DNA from: an uncultured Allomuricauda sp.
GTDB taxonomy: Bacteria; Bacteroidota; Bacteroidia; Flavobacteriales; Flavobacteriaceae
Assembly (NCBI GenBank): GCA_937899065.1
Contig: CALBPG010000258.1
Location: 1-35,163, forward strand
Reading direction: 5' to 3'
Length of the DNA stretch: 35,163 nucleotides
Both the position numbers and the translations under genes were made by a program. Below the pieces are notes generated by a model. It ran no database searches and had not been told where the DNA came from. It worked only from the letters and a program-made list of their open reading frames with translations. Below are positions 1 to 8,880 of this stretch, piece by piece. Position 1 is the first letter of the stretch. Every line of letters begins with the position of its first letter.

Positions 1-75
1 TGCGGGCAACTTCAAGCGCCAAGCAAACCATTGCGCAATGATTCCCAAAATAATGATTCCCGCCAGCTCTATCAT
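1..75 (-). CDS. Cation:proton antiporter, N-terminal fragment (cut by window edge)
   Basis: An ATG at 75 reading leftward opens a frame that stays open to the window edge (25 codons). The peptide begins MIELAGIIILGIIAQWFAWR and ends KLPA. A hydrophobic first helix followed by a basic-residue/LPA turn is what I recall from the start of CPA-type Na+/H+ antiporters of flavobacteria, where 'KLPAILPLILIGLLVGP' usually follows. The family exchanges Na+ or K+ for H+ across the inner membrane. The gene is divergent from the MBL-fold gene at 263, with about 187 bp between them. Only 25 residues are visible, so the call rests on remembered N-terminal similarity; another polytopic membrane protein is possible. 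Confidence 0.7.
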   Translation of the reverse strand, partial: MIELAGIIILGIIAQWFAWRLKLPA

Positions 76-262
76 TCCTGGTTTTTTTTGTTAAAATAGG
101 GTTTTTCTTTCAATGTATTCGGTTCTCTAGAGGGTCGTTTTCAAGTTCCTCGAAGGAAAATTAAGTGTAGTCGCTTTTTTGTTAAAAAACGGCCAATAAT
201 ATTGAGGATTAGAGTTCTATCCGTAATGCTTTTCTTATTTTGCGAATCTTTGTCTAGTATTC
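76..262. promoter_or_regulatory. Divergent intergenic region
   Basis: This 187-bp AT-rich spacer separates the leftward antiporter fragment from the rightward MBL-fold gene and should carry promoters for both. I find no exact TAnnTTTG element on either strand; the nearest is TATTTTG at 236-242. A 13-bp direct repeat, TTTTTTGTTAAAA, occurs at 84-96 and again at 175-187. A small palindrome, CTCTAGAG, lies near 125. None of these can be assigned a function from sequence alone. Confidence 0.35.
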
Positions 263-1126
263 ATGAGGCTTTATCCTATAGAGACCGGCAACTTTAAATT
301 AGACGGGGGTGCCATGTTCGGAGTGGTTCCAAAATCCATTTGGACGCGTACAAATCCCGCGGATGCCAACAATATGATTGATTTGGCAGCAAGATGTCTT
401 TTAATTGAAGAGGGAAATCGATTGATTTTGGTGGATACTGGGTTGGGCAACAAACAATCTGATAAATTTTTTGGATACTATTACCTGTGGGGTGACCACT
501 CATTGGACAATTCACTTGAAAAATATGGTTTCCATCGCGATGATATAACTGACGTCTTCATGACCCATTTGCATTTTGACCACTGTGGCGGAAGCATTCA
601 ATGGAATAAGGACAGAACCGGATATGAACCCGCTTTTAAAAATGCAACCTTTTGGACGAACCCAGAACATTGGGATTGGGCCACAAAACCCAACGCACGA
701 GAAAAGGCATCCTTTTTAAAGGAAAATTTGTTGCCGATGGAAGAAAGTGGGCAATTGCGCTTTGTAGCGGTTCCCGAAAATCATTTTGCATCAGATAGTG
801 CACTTGACTTTGGCATTCGCTTCGTAAACGGACACACCGAAAAACAAATGCTACCTACGCTAAAATATCAAGATAAAACCGTTGTTTTTGTGGCGGATTT
901 AGTTCCCACTGTCGGGCATATTCCCTTGCCATATGTAATGGGGTATGATACCCGTCCCCTATTAACTTTGGACGAAAAACGAATTTTTTTGGATGAAGCC
1001 GCTGAAAACGGTTATTATCTGTTTTTTGAGCACGATGCTCACAACGAAATATGTACCCTAAAACAAACCGAAAAGGGAGTACGGTTGGACACGGTACACC
1101 GATTTGACGAAATTTTTACTTCCTAA
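263..1126 (+). CDS. MBL-fold metallo-hydrolase
   Basis: A 287-residue metallo-beta-lactamase-fold hydrolase without signal peptide, so probably cytoplasmic. The metal-binding signature THLHFDHCGG sits near residues 100-109 (HxHxDH). Further ligands are likely the histidine in VNGHTEKQ, the aspartate in FVADLVPT and the histidine in FFEHDAHNE. Family members hydrolyse esters, lactones or thioesters using two metal ions; the substrate cannot be told here, although the length and the NGHT motif resemble the AHL-lactonase/quorum-quenching branch. The ATG at 263 is the only sensible start. Its stop lies 28 bp before the probable start of the S8 protease gene, so they may be co-transcribed. Confidence 0.88.
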   Translation: MRLYPIETGNFKLDGGAMFGVVPKSIWTRTNPADANNMIDLAARCLLIEEGNRLILVDTGLGNKQSDKFFGYYYLWGDHSLDNSLEKYGFHRDDITDVFMTHLHFDHCGGSIQWNKDRTGYEPAFKNATFWTNPEHWDWATKPNAREKASFLKENLLPMEESGQLRFVAVPENHFASDSALDFGIRFVNGHTEKQMLPTLKYQDKTVVFVADLVPTVGHIPLPYVMGYDTRPLLTLDEKRIFLDEAAENGYYLFFEHDAHNEICTLKQTEKGVRLDTVHRFDEIFTS

Positions 1127-1154
1127 TACTGTTCAAACAGAAATATTCATTTGT

Positions 1155-2804
1155 ATGATTTTTAAGCAAATTAAGATTTACCTCACTTCCGTAGCCGCTG
1201 GAATGTTCTTGATGGGTTGTGGGGCTACTGCCTTGGTTTCTACCCCGGTTGAAAATATTGATGCCGTTCCTCTTAAAATTTCGGAACTGTCAAAAGCTGA
1301 AAAAGAAAATTGGGGGCACCTCGATTTGGTTTCAGACACCATCCCTGGAATGAGCGTTGACCGTGCTTACGCAGAACTTATCAAAAACAAAAAAGGAAAG
1401 AAGGTTATCGTAGCCGTAGTAGATTCAGGAATTGATTTGGAACATGAAGACTTGGATGACGTGCTTTGGACCAATAAAGGCGAAGTGCCAAACAACAACA
1501 AAGACGATGATGGCAACGGTTATATCGATGACATACACGGATACAATTTCCTTGGCGAATCATACAACGAGCAATTGGAATATGTTCGCTTGCTTCGCTT
1601 AAACATGGGTGATGCAGCCACCCGCGCAAAAGCGCAATTAAAGTTGGACAAAGAGTATCCGAAAGCGCTTCAAAACAAACAACAGTACGAGCAAATTCTG
1701 CAAGTCGTGCAAGGTGCTGATAATGCGGTGAAAGAAGCCCTAGGCAAAGACACGTATACCAAAGAGGATTTAAATACAATTGATGCCTCTACTGAACAGA
1801 TGCAGCAAAGCGTTGAGGTTTTGAAGCAAATGTATACCTATGGTGATGATATTCCCTCGGTTATTAAAGAACTTACGGAAGGGATTGAATATTTCACTGA
1901 GAGGGTAGACTACAACTTGAACAAAGAATTTGACGGTAGAAGTATAGTAGGAGATAACCCTTATGATTTAAACAGCGGAAACTATGGCAACGGAGACCCA
2001 AGCAATCGCGTTAAAACGGAAAGCCATGGCACTCATGTTGCTGGAATCATCGCTGCCGAAAGAAACAATGGTAAGGGGGCGAATGGTGTAGCTAAAAATG
2101 TGGAAATCATGAGCTTGCGTGCCGTTCCCAATGGAGATGAATATGACAAAGATATCGCGAATGCGATTCGCTACGCAGCAGACAATGGTGCGAAAGTCAT
2201 CAATTGCAGTTTTGGAAAGTCTTTTTCACCTAACGCGAGTTGGGTTCATGATGCCATAAAGTATGCGGCGAGTAAAGATGTGCTTATTGTGCACGCAGCT
2301 GGTAATGACGGCGATGATTTGGATAATCCAGAAAACGAAAATTATCCAAACGACCATAAAAACACTGAATCTGAATTCACGAATAATGTGATTACAGTTG
2401 GTGCCTTGACCAGTGCTTATGGTTCAGAACTGATGGCAAACTTTTCCAATTATGGAACACGAAATGTGGATGTATTTGCGCCTGGCGCAAAAATTTATTC
2501 TACCATGCCAGGAAGCGAATACGAGTTTCAAGGAGGTACTTCCATGGCGGCTCCAGCTGTTTCGGGGGTTGCAGCTTTGATTCGTTCGTATTATCCACAA
2601 TTAAAAGCATATCAGGTAAAACAAATCATTATGCAATCAGGCTTGGCTTCTAAAGCTACGGTTGTGGTTGGCGGGGATAATGCAAACACCGCTCCTTTTG
2701 GTGAACTATCGAAATCGGGAAAAATGGTAAACGCTTTTAATGCCTTGCTACTTGCTGATAGTATTGTTCGAGGCAAAGCAACTTTGGAAAACAACACCAA
2801 ATAG
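1155..2804 (+). CDS. S8 family subtilisin-like serine protease, lipoprotein
   Basis: A subtilase with the full catalytic triad, numbered from the ATG at 1155: Asp90 in VVDSGIDLEH, His291 in SHGTHVAGI and Ser463 in GGTSMAAPA. I prefer 1155 to the upstream in-frame start at 1104. It gives a clean lipoprotein signal peptide with lipobox LMGC (Cys22) and avoids overlap with the MBL-fold gene. That makes 549 residues, predicted to be anchored in the envelope. The Asp-to-His spacing is about 200 residues, far more than in classical subtilisins. The insert is mostly helical and Gln/Lys-rich (residues about 130-260). No T9SS sorting domain follows. The M1 peptidase gene starts 2 bp after its stop, so translational coupling is likely. 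Confidence 0.92.
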   Translation: MIFKQIKIYLTSVAAGMFLMGCGATALVSTPVENIDAVPLKISELSKAEKENWGHLDLVSDTIPGMSVDRAYAELIKNKKGKKVIVAVVDSGIDLEHEDLDDVLWTNKGEVPNNNKDDDGNGYIDDIHGYNFLGESYNEQLEYVRLLRLNMGDAATRAKAQLKLDKEYPKALQNKQQYEQILQVVQGADNAVKEALGKDTYTKEDLNTIDASTEQMQQSVEVLKQMYTYGDDIPSVIKELTEGIEYFTERVDYNLNKEFDGRSIVGDNPYDLNSGNYGNGDPSNRVKTESHGTHVAGIIAAERNNGKGANGVAKNVEIMSLRAVPNGDEYDKDIANAIRYAADNGAKVINCSFGKSFSPNASWVHDAIKYAASKDVLIVHAAGNDGDDLDNPENENYPNDHKNTESEFTNNVITVGALTSAYGSELMANFSNYGTRNVDVFAPGAKIYSTMPGSEYEFQGGTSMAAPAVSGVAALIRSYYPQLKAYQVKQIIMQSGLASKATVVVGGDNANTAPFGELSKSGKMVNAFNALLLADSIVRGKATLENNTK

Positions 2805-2806
2805 AC

Positions 2807-4654
2807 ATGAAAAACATCCTTCTCCCTGCGCTTTTCGCGCTTTTTGCATCGCAGATAAGCGGACAGTCTACTTCGTACTGGCAACAACATGTGGACTATA
2901 CCATGTCCATCGACATGGATGTTGAAACTTTTAAGTATGAAGGCGTTCAAGAGTTGGTGTATACCAACAATTCTCCGGATACCTTAAGCCGTGTATATTA
3001 CCATTTGTTCTTCAATGCTTTTCAGCCAGGGAGCCAAATGGACGCAAGGTTGCAGAGCATTGCCGACCCTGACAATCGAATGATTGCGAATGGGAAAAGC
3101 CGAATCATGAGCTTGAACGAAACGGAAATAGGGTTTCTACACACCAATACATTGAAGCAGGATGGCCAAGATATTTCTTTCCAAGAAGAAGGCACTATTT
3201 TGGTGGTTGATTTGGCCAAACCTTTATTGCCCGGTAAAAAAACCACATTATCTATGACTTTTTCAGGGCAAGTGCCCGAACAAATCCGACGGTCTGGTAG
3301 AAATAATAGTGAAGGTGTGGCGCTTTCCATGACACAATGGTATCCCAAGCTATGTGAATATGATTTTGAAGGATGGCACCCCAACCCATATATCGCAAGA
3401 GAATTTCATGGGGTTTGGGGGGACTTCGATGTGAAAATCACCTTGGACAAAAACTATATCCTTGGAGGCTCTGGATATCTTCAAAACCCTAACGAAGTAG
3501 GATATGGTTATGAAGCTCCTGGAACCAAAATCAAAAGAAAAGGAAAGACGCTCACTTGGCATTTTATTGCGCCGCAGGTGCATGATTTTACATGGGCGGC
3601 AGACCCAGAATATCTTCATGACGTAGTCGAAATGGAAGATGGACCTACGCTTCATTTTTTATATAAGAATAACCCTGATATTCTTGAAAACTGGAAAAAC
3701 CTGCAGCCCAAAACCGAAGAAACCATGCGGTTTTTGAGCAACAATATTGGAAAATATCCCTATAAACAATATTCCGTTATCCAAGGAGGAGATGGTGGAA
3801 TGGAATATGCTATGTGTACCTTGATTACTGGGGAAAGAAAATTTCCAAGCTTGGTTGGGGTTATGGTCCATGAAATGGCGCATAGCTGGTTTCAACATGT
3901 TCTGGCGACCAACGAATCCAAACACGAATGGATGGATGAAGGTTTCACCACCTTTATCAGCAGTTTGTGCATGAATGAAGTCATGAACCAAAAGAAAGAC
4001 AACCCTTTCGGACGCTCTTACAGCAGTTATTTTGCATTGGTTGAGTCAGGTAGGGAAATGCCCCAAGGCACCCATGCCGACCGCTATGCATCCAATTTCG
4101 CTTATGGCATTTCGGCATACAGCAAAGGGTCTATTTTTCTACCACAGTTGGGCTATGTTATTGGTCAAGAAAACCTTATGAAAACCATTCGAAAGTATTT
4201 CGACGACTTCAAATTCAAACACCCAACGCCCAACGATATTAAAAGAACCGCAGAAAAAGTTTCCGGATTTGAACTGGATTGGTACTTGACCGATTGGACA
4301 CAAACCACCAATACCATTGATTACGCGATTGATACCGTGCAAGCAGTGGATGGTAAGACCAATGTTGTTTTGGAAAGAAAAGGCTTGATGCCCATGCCTG
4401 TTGACCTTTTGGTGGTAGGAAAAGATGGAACCCAAAAAACCTATTATATTCCGTTACAAATGATGCGGGGAGAAAAAACCAATCCTTACCCAAATTTGGA
4501 GCGTGTAATAAAACCGGATTGGGGCTGGGCGCATCCCAAATACGAGTTGATTCTCGATGAATCTTTGGAAAACATTGATGGTATTGCGATAGACCCCTCC
4601 CAGCTAATGGCAGACGTGGACAGCAGCAACAATGTATATCAGCCCAAACCTTAA
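2807..4654 (+). CDS. M1 family zinc metallopeptidase (aminopeptidase-like)
   Basis: A 615-residue exported protein of the gluzincin M1 family. It has a signal peptide (residues 1 to about 20, ending ISGQ), an N-terminal beta-sandwich, then a catalytic domain. The zinc site is HEMAHSW (His355, Glu356, His359), with the third ligand Glu378 in WMDEGF exactly at the HExxH-x18-E spacing. The exopeptidase motif is GGMEYAM rather than GAMEN, a form common in Bacteroidota M1 enzymes. It would trim peptides in the periplasm or outside the cell. It lies 2 bp after the S8 protease gene and 44 bp before rnpA. No sorting domain is seen at the C-terminus. Confidence 0.93.
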   Translation: MKNILLPALFALFASQISGQSTSYWQQHVDYTMSIDMDVETFKYEGVQELVYTNNSPDTLSRVYYHLFFNAFQPGSQMDARLQSIADPDNRMIANGKSRIMSLNETEIGFLHTNTLKQDGQDISFQEEGTILVVDLAKPLLPGKKTTLSMTFSGQVPEQIRRSGRNNSEGVALSMTQWYPKLCEYDFEGWHPNPYIAREFHGVWGDFDVKITLDKNYILGGSGYLQNPNEVGYGYEAPGTKIKRKGKTLTWHFIAPQVHDFTWAADPEYLHDVVEMEDGPTLHFLYKNNPDILENWKNLQPKTEETMRFLSNNIGKYPYKQYSVIQGGDGGMEYAMCTLITGERKFPSLVGVMVHEMAHSWFQHVLATNESKHEWMDEGFTTFISSLCMNEVMNQKKDNPFGRSYSSYFALVESGREMPQGTHADRYASNFAYGISAYSKGSIFLPQLGYVIGQENLMKTIRKYFDDFKFKHPTPNDIKRTAEKVSGFELDWYLTDWTQTTNTIDYAIDTVQAVDGKTNVVLERKGLMPMPVDLLVVGKDGTQKTYYIPLQMMRGEKTNPYPNLERVIKPDWGWAHPKYELILDESLENIDGIAIDPSQLMADVDSSNNVYQPKP

Positions 4655-4698
4655 TCGAGAGGTTCTTTACAGCGGATAGACTTTAAAACATTGGCACA

Positions 4699-5148
4699 AT
4701 GAGCCTTGATTCTTCTGACCTTTCGAAAGATACCTCAAGGATAGGTCATGGAGACAATTTGTATTCGAAGCTCCCCAAAAAGGAGCGGCTTACCCATGCT
4801 CGTGTTTTTGAATCGCTTTTTGTTAGCGGACACACATTGAAATCCTATCCTGTTCAACTCCGCTATTTGAAAGAAGAAGATTCCCGTGCTTCGAATAGCA
4901 TAAAAGTGGCGTTTACGGCACCCAAAAGACGGTTAAAAAAGGCAGTACAGCGCAACTTGGTAAAAAGACGAATGCGAGCTGCCTACCAAGCCAACAAACA
5001 CCTTGTTTTTAACAACATGAAGGGAAACTTTGCGTTTCTATTTTTATATCTTGGAAACACAACCCCGAGTTACGCTACGCTGCAGAAAGCCATACAAGAC
5101 CTACTTTGCGCAGTGAAACAAAAAGAAAACCAAACCCATGATGCCTAA
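4699..5148 (+). CDS. rnpA: Ribonuclease P protein component
   Basis: The small basic protein of RNase P, which helps the catalytic RNA remove 5' leaders from pre-tRNAs. The diagnostic RNR-type motif is KKAVQRNLVKRRMRAAY near residues 74-90, preceded by FTAPKRRLKK. The N-terminal FESLFVSG segment is the usual substrate-groove strand. At 149 residues it is slightly long, because about 25 extra residues precede the KLPKKERLTHARVF start of the conserved domain, so a later start is possible but no good internal ATG is seen. It is not beside rpmH. Instead it overlaps the S41 protease gene by 11 bp, an arrangement I recall from other flavobacteria. Confidence 0.94.
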   Translation: MSLDSSDLSKDTSRIGHGDNLYSKLPKKERLTHARVFESLFVSGHTLKSYPVQLRYLKEEDSRASNSIKVAFTAPKRRLKKAVQRNLVKRRMRAAYQANKHLVFNNMKGNFAFLFLYLGNTTPSYATLQKAIQDLLCAVKQKENQTHDA

Positions 5149-6757
5149 AAAACGTTTTTGGATTCCCGTAGTGGCAATAGCCTTATTCGCTGTGGGTAGC
5201 AGCTTCAAAAGTGACTTCTTAGAAATCTCCAAACAAATTGAAATCTTCACCACTCTTTTCAAGGAACTCAACATGAACTATGTAGATGAAACCAATCCCG
5301 CAGAATTGATGGATTCTGCCATAAAGAACATGTTGGATGATTTAGACCCTTACACGCGATTCATGAACGAACAAGATGTGGAATCATTCAAAATCAACAA
5401 TGCCGGCGAATATTCTGGAATTGGTGCTTTGGTGCGATCTTACAAAAGCAAGTTGGTCGTGGTCGAGCCTTATAAAGACTATCCTGCTGACATAGCATGT
5501 GTAATGGCGTGTTTTGTTATCATCAAGATTGTTGAATTCAAAATTTTTGAGTGTGTTGACATCGTTCGAGAGTTGTTAAAGGGAGCCAATGGGACCGAAG
5601 TGGAAATCACTTTTGTCCGTCAGGGCGAAACCAAAAAAGCCATGGTTAAACGTGAAGGCGTAGAGGTAGATGCCGTTCCATTTTACGAGATGGTGGATGA
5701 AACTACCGGATACGTAGTTCTCTCCAAATTCAACCGAAAGGCTTCCAGCCAAACCAAAGCAGCTATCGAAGATTTAAAGGGAAAAGGCATGCAAAAGCTT
5801 ATTTTGGATTTACGCGGCAACCCTGGAGGGCTGCTTTCCGAAGCGGTTAACGTAACCAATCTTTTCGTGCCCAAAGGCGAACTAATAGTTACCACAAAAT
5901 CAAAAGTCAAAAAATTCAATCAAGAGTATCGAACCAAGAAAAGTCCGGTTGATTTGGAAATTCCCTTGGTAGTATTGGTAGATGGACGCAGTGCTTCCGC
6001 TAGTGAAATTGTTTCTGGGAGCTTACAAGATTTAGACCGGGCAGTGGTCATGGGGGCTAGAAGTTTTGGAAAAGGACTAGTACAGCGTCCGCTTAAACTT
6101 ACCTATGGCACCCAACTCAAGGTTACCATTTCAAGGTACTATACCCCTTCTGGCCGTTGCATTCAAGCATTGGATTATTGGAACCGTGACCAAGAAGGCA
6201 ATGCGGTTCGAAACACTAATTTTAAAGCGTTCAAAACCCGCAATGGAAGAACCGTGGAAGACGGTGGTGGGGTTATGCCTGATGTAGAGATTGCCTCCCT
6301 AAAGTCCAATGATTTAACCAGAGCATTAAGTTCCAATCAACTTATTTTTGATTTTGCGACGGACTATTTCTACGACCATACTTTTGAAAACCCTTCTGCT
6401 TTTACTTTTTCCACCCAAGATTATGACGGGTTCAAATCCTATGTAAAAAAACAAGGCTTCAGTTTTCAGACAGAAACAGAAAAGCTCTTGGAGGCCTCCA
6501 TCGATTCAGAAAAACAGTTATTGGGAAGTGATGTGGAAGACCAATACAAAGCTTTGCTTGCTACAGTAAACCAAGGTAAATTCAAGGCTCTGGATTCTTT
6601 CGAGAAAGAAATCCGGAAAAGTCTTGAAGACGAAATCATCAGACGTTACTTCTACAGAGAGGGATTGTATCAGTACTACCTCAGCCATGATGAGGCAATT
6701 CAAACTGCCACTACCCTATTACAAGACAATGCAAAGTATACCGGTCTGTTACAGTAA
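5138..6757 (+). CDS. S41 family C-terminal processing protease, with a degenerate PDZ segment
   Basis: A 539-residue Ctp/tail-specific protease with an N-terminal membrane or signal segment (PVVAIALFAVGSS), a PDZ domain and the S41 catalytic fold. The catalytic pair is visible: Ser287 in RSASASEIV and Lys312 in SFGKGLVQ, 25 residues apart as usual. These enzymes cleave C-termini of periplasmic or envelope proteins. The PDZ substrate-binding part is abnormal. Residues 119-139 (5492-5554) read as an unusual Cys- and Phe-rich stretch where the family expects a KAG-x3-GD-x-I-x-x-I pattern, while both flanks are normal (DYPAD before, DIVRELLKG after). The frame itself is intact. It starts inside rnpA; the next gene starts 3 bp after its stop. 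Confidence 0.92.
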   Translation: MMPKKRFWIPVVAIALFAVGSSFKSDFLEISKQIEIFTTLFKELNMNYVDETNPAELMDSAIKNMLDDLDPYTRFMNEQDVESFKINNAGEYSGIGALVRSYKSKLVVVEPYKDYPADIACVMACFVIIKIVEFKIFECVDIVRELLKGANGTEVEITFVRQGETKKAMVKREGVEVDAVPFYEMVDETTGYVVLSKFNRKASSQTKAAIEDLKGKGMQKLILDLRGNPGGLLSEAVNVTNLFVPKGELIVTTKSKVKKFNQEYRTKKSPVDLEIPLVVLVDGRSASASEIVSGSLQDLDRAVVMGARSFGKGLVQRPLKLTYGTQLKVTISRYYTPSGRCIQALDYWNRDQEGNAVRNTNFKAFKTRNGRTVEDGGGVMPDVEIASLKSNDLTRALSSNQLIFDFATDYFYDHTFENPSAFTFSTQDYDGFKSYVKKQGFSFQTETEKLLEASIDSEKQLLGSDVEDQYKALLATVNQGKFKALDSFEKEIRKSLEDEIIRRYFYREGLYQYYLSHDEAIQTATTLLQDNAKYTGLLQ

Positions 6758-6760
6758 ATC

Positions 6761-7945
6761 GTGAGCGGTTCAAAACTCTATCTTCTTTTCACAATATGCC
6801 TTTGGGCCTTTTTCGGTACGGCTCAAAAATCTTTTCAAAAGGGCGTTGTAATTGATTCCATTCCCGTTGGGCAAAACGCCCAGGAATCCTTTGCGCTCTA
6901 TTTGCCCAAAACGTTTGAAGTCAATACCCAGAGTTCCATTATTTTCATTTTTGAACCTGCTGCCCGAAGCAAAATAGGGATACAACCCTTTATTGATGCG
7001 TCCGAAAAGTACGGACACATTTTGGTCTGTTCCAACAATTCGAAAAACGGCCCCTATGAGCAAAACTTCGGAATTGCCAGTAGGCTGTTCGACCATGTTT
7101 TTTCCAATTTTTCCATAAAAGCTGATGAAATGTATCTCACAGGCTTTTCAGGAGGGTCAAGATTGGCTTCTTCCATTGCCACCTTAACAGACCGCTTTGC
7201 TGGTGTCATTGCGTGTGGCGCAGGATTTTCCAGTGGTGCGGGCCATCGGCCTTCGTTCCAAAATTTTGATTACGTAGGCTTATGCGGTGATGAGGACTTC
7301 AACTTTCGGGAAATGTACGAGAATCAAAACTATTTGGACATTATGAACTTTGACCAAACCTTGTTTACATTTTCAGGAGGGCACCGCTGGCCGGATAATG
7401 ATAACATCGTTCGCGCATGCGATTGGTTGTTTGTTCAACATGAAAAGAAAAAGGTTTCTCCGGATAAAACCAGGCTGAACACTCTTTTTGAAGAGGAAAA
7501 GGCCCGAGTATCAGGTTTGAGCAATCAAAATATCCTTTTAAAGGCCCACGCGTATCAACGGCTCGTTCTACTGTTCGGTAGTGTATTTGATGTTCAAAAT
7601 CTTGAAAAGGAATATGGGAAAATTATCAATTCCAAGGAATACAAGACCGCATCAAAGCTTCAAAATACTATTCTAAAACAGGAAGGCGCCCTTACCTCCC
7701 GATTCGTTAAGCGATGGCAAGCAGACTTGATGAATCCAACGAACGCTGATTATTCCTGGTGGGAAAAAGAATTCGACAAGCTCACCCAAAAGAACGCCTC
7801 GGAAGAAAACCAAAAAATGGTTCGTCGTATCACCTCCAATATAGGGGCCCTTACTTATGAAAGATTTTACGGAGATACCAACAATGCACCTCAAAAGGAA
7901 CACCTCCAAACTCTTTTGTCAATTCTTCCTAAAATCAAAGCCTAA
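6761..7945 (+). CDS. Secreted alpha/beta-hydrolase (esterase/PHB depolymerase-like)
   Basis: A 394-residue protein starting at GTG (6761), 3 bp after the S41 protease stop. The start is supported by the signal peptide it gives (LYLLFTICLWAFFGTAQ). The first 230 residues look like a single alpha/beta-hydrolase domain: core strand SIIFIFEPA near residue 65, nucleophile elbow LTGFSGGSRL with Ser130, and a likely catalytic His in FSGGHRWP (about residue 208). This resembles feruloyl esterase/PHB-depolymerase-like or dienelactone-hydrolase-like proteins. The C-terminal 160 residues are helical and charged, and I do not recognise them. The substrate is unknown. It is the last gene of the run that begins at 263. 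Confidence 0.8.
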   Translation: MSGSKLYLLFTICLWAFFGTAQKSFQKGVVIDSIPVGQNAQESFALYLPKTFEVNTQSSIIFIFEPAARSKIGIQPFIDASEKYGHILVCSNNSKNGPYEQNFGIASRLFDHVFSNFSIKADEMYLTGFSGGSRLASSIATLTDRFAGVIACGAGFSSGAGHRPSFQNFDYVGLCGDEDFNFREMYENQNYLDIMNFDQTLFTFSGGHRWPDNDNIVRACDWLFVQHEKKKVSPDKTRLNTLFEEEKARVSGLSNQNILLKAHAYQRLVLLFGSVFDVQNLEKEYGKIINSKEYKTASKLQNTILKQEGALTSRFVKRWQADLMNPTNADYSWWEKEFDKLTQKNASEENQKMVRRITSNIGALTYERFYGDTNNAPQKEHLQTLLSILPKIKA

Positions 7946-8042
7946 TAAATCGGTTCAAATTTCGAAATCTGCACTTATTAGAAATACATTTTCTTTGGCT
8001 TGACCTTAATATCCAGTAAGATTGAACCCAAAATTCACTCTT

Positions 8043-8816
8043 ATGAAAATTGGTGTTTCTATTTTTCTCATACTCTTCTGTTTATCCATTACTGCGCAAG
8101 AAGTTTCCAAACCCATCCTATTTGACAAAGCGGCCCTATCCGGAGTTGGTCTGGAACAAATAGAGCTCAAAGACACCCCAGAACGTAAATTTTTCAGAAG
8201 ACCACTCTATCGCGGTGAAGAACTTAGTGCGTACATCGTGTCTCTGAATACCGGTACGAGCAGTTTCGAAAACTTTGGTTTTGATGAGTACGTTGAAATC
8301 TTAAACGGTGAAGCGATCGTTTTGCCCCATACAGCGAAAGCTCAGACGTTCTATTCACAGGACTTGTTTTTTGCGCCGAAAGGGTTCCAGGGCGATTGGT
8401 TCATTAATGCGGGAAACAATTTCCACTATGAAATTTCAGTTATCTCAACCCAACGTGCAGACACCTCCTTGGTACAGCAAAATGCCACCCACGAATTGAT
8501 TTCCCACCGCATGTTATCCGGCACATTTATGGATGTACAAAATAAACCCATTCATAAGGAAGTATTACTTAAGGGTGCTGAGCTTACCATTTCTGTCACT
8601 GCTGAAAAACCTCAAACCAAATCCATAACCAGTAACGGAAAGGAAATGATTATGAAACTACTTTCGGGTCAAATTACCATAACTGATTCCGAAGGAGAAG
8701 AACATATTTTTTACACTGCGGATTATTTTATCCTTCCTTTGGGGTTTGAAGGAAAATGGTCCAGTTCTGGTCATGGATTGGTCAAGTACTTGACGATTGA
8801 AACTTCGGATTTTTGA
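8043..8816 (+). CDS. Secreted tandem-cupin protein
   Basis: A 257-residue protein from the ATG at 8043, chosen over an in-frame TTG at 8022 because it opens directly with a signal peptide (MKIGVSIFLILFCLSITAQ). Two homologous cupin units follow. Each ends in the same signature: FFAPKGFQGDWFI near residue 115 and FILPLGFEGKWSS near residue 237. Each also has a V/M-x-x-L-x-G-x-x strand (EYVEILNGEAIV, IMKLLSGQITIT). The GF-x-G-x-W ending is typical of the Cupin_3 (ureidoglycine aminohydrolase-like) group. Metal-binding histidines of active cupins are not obvious in either unit, so a binding rather than catalytic role is possible. It stands alone between the protease run and the restriction-modification locus. 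Confidence 0.78.
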   Translation: MKIGVSIFLILFCLSITAQEVSKPILFDKAALSGVGLEQIELKDTPERKFFRRPLYRGEELSAYIVSLNTGTSSFENFGFDEYVEILNGEAIVLPHTAKAQTFYSQDLFFAPKGFQGDWFINAGNNFHYEISVISTQRADTSLVQQNATHELISHRMLSGTFMDVQNKPIHKEVLLKGAELTISVTAEKPQTKSITSNGKEMIMKLLSGQITITDSEGEEHIFYTADYFILPLGFEGKWSSSGHGLVKYLTIETSDF

Positions 8817-8842
8817 CCGTTTTCCATCAAATTAGAAACGGT
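8816..8842 (+). terminator. Possible hairpin terminator after the cupin gene
   Basis: ACCGTTT (8816-8822) can pair with AAACGGT (8836-8842) around a 13-base loop. A moderately T-rich stretch follows (8850-8862), but there is no clean T run. It sits directly at the cupin stop codon and before the methyltransferase gene, which fits a weak intrinsic terminator. Confidence 0.4.
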
Positions 8843-8880
8843 GATTATCAATTTTATCTTCCAAAACTGAAAACATCCTG

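Noticed and set aside
1405-1779. 124-codon minus-strand frame inside the S8 protease gene
   Set aside because: It overlaps the catalytic Asp region of a well-supported protease and is His/Cys/Arg-rich nonsense.
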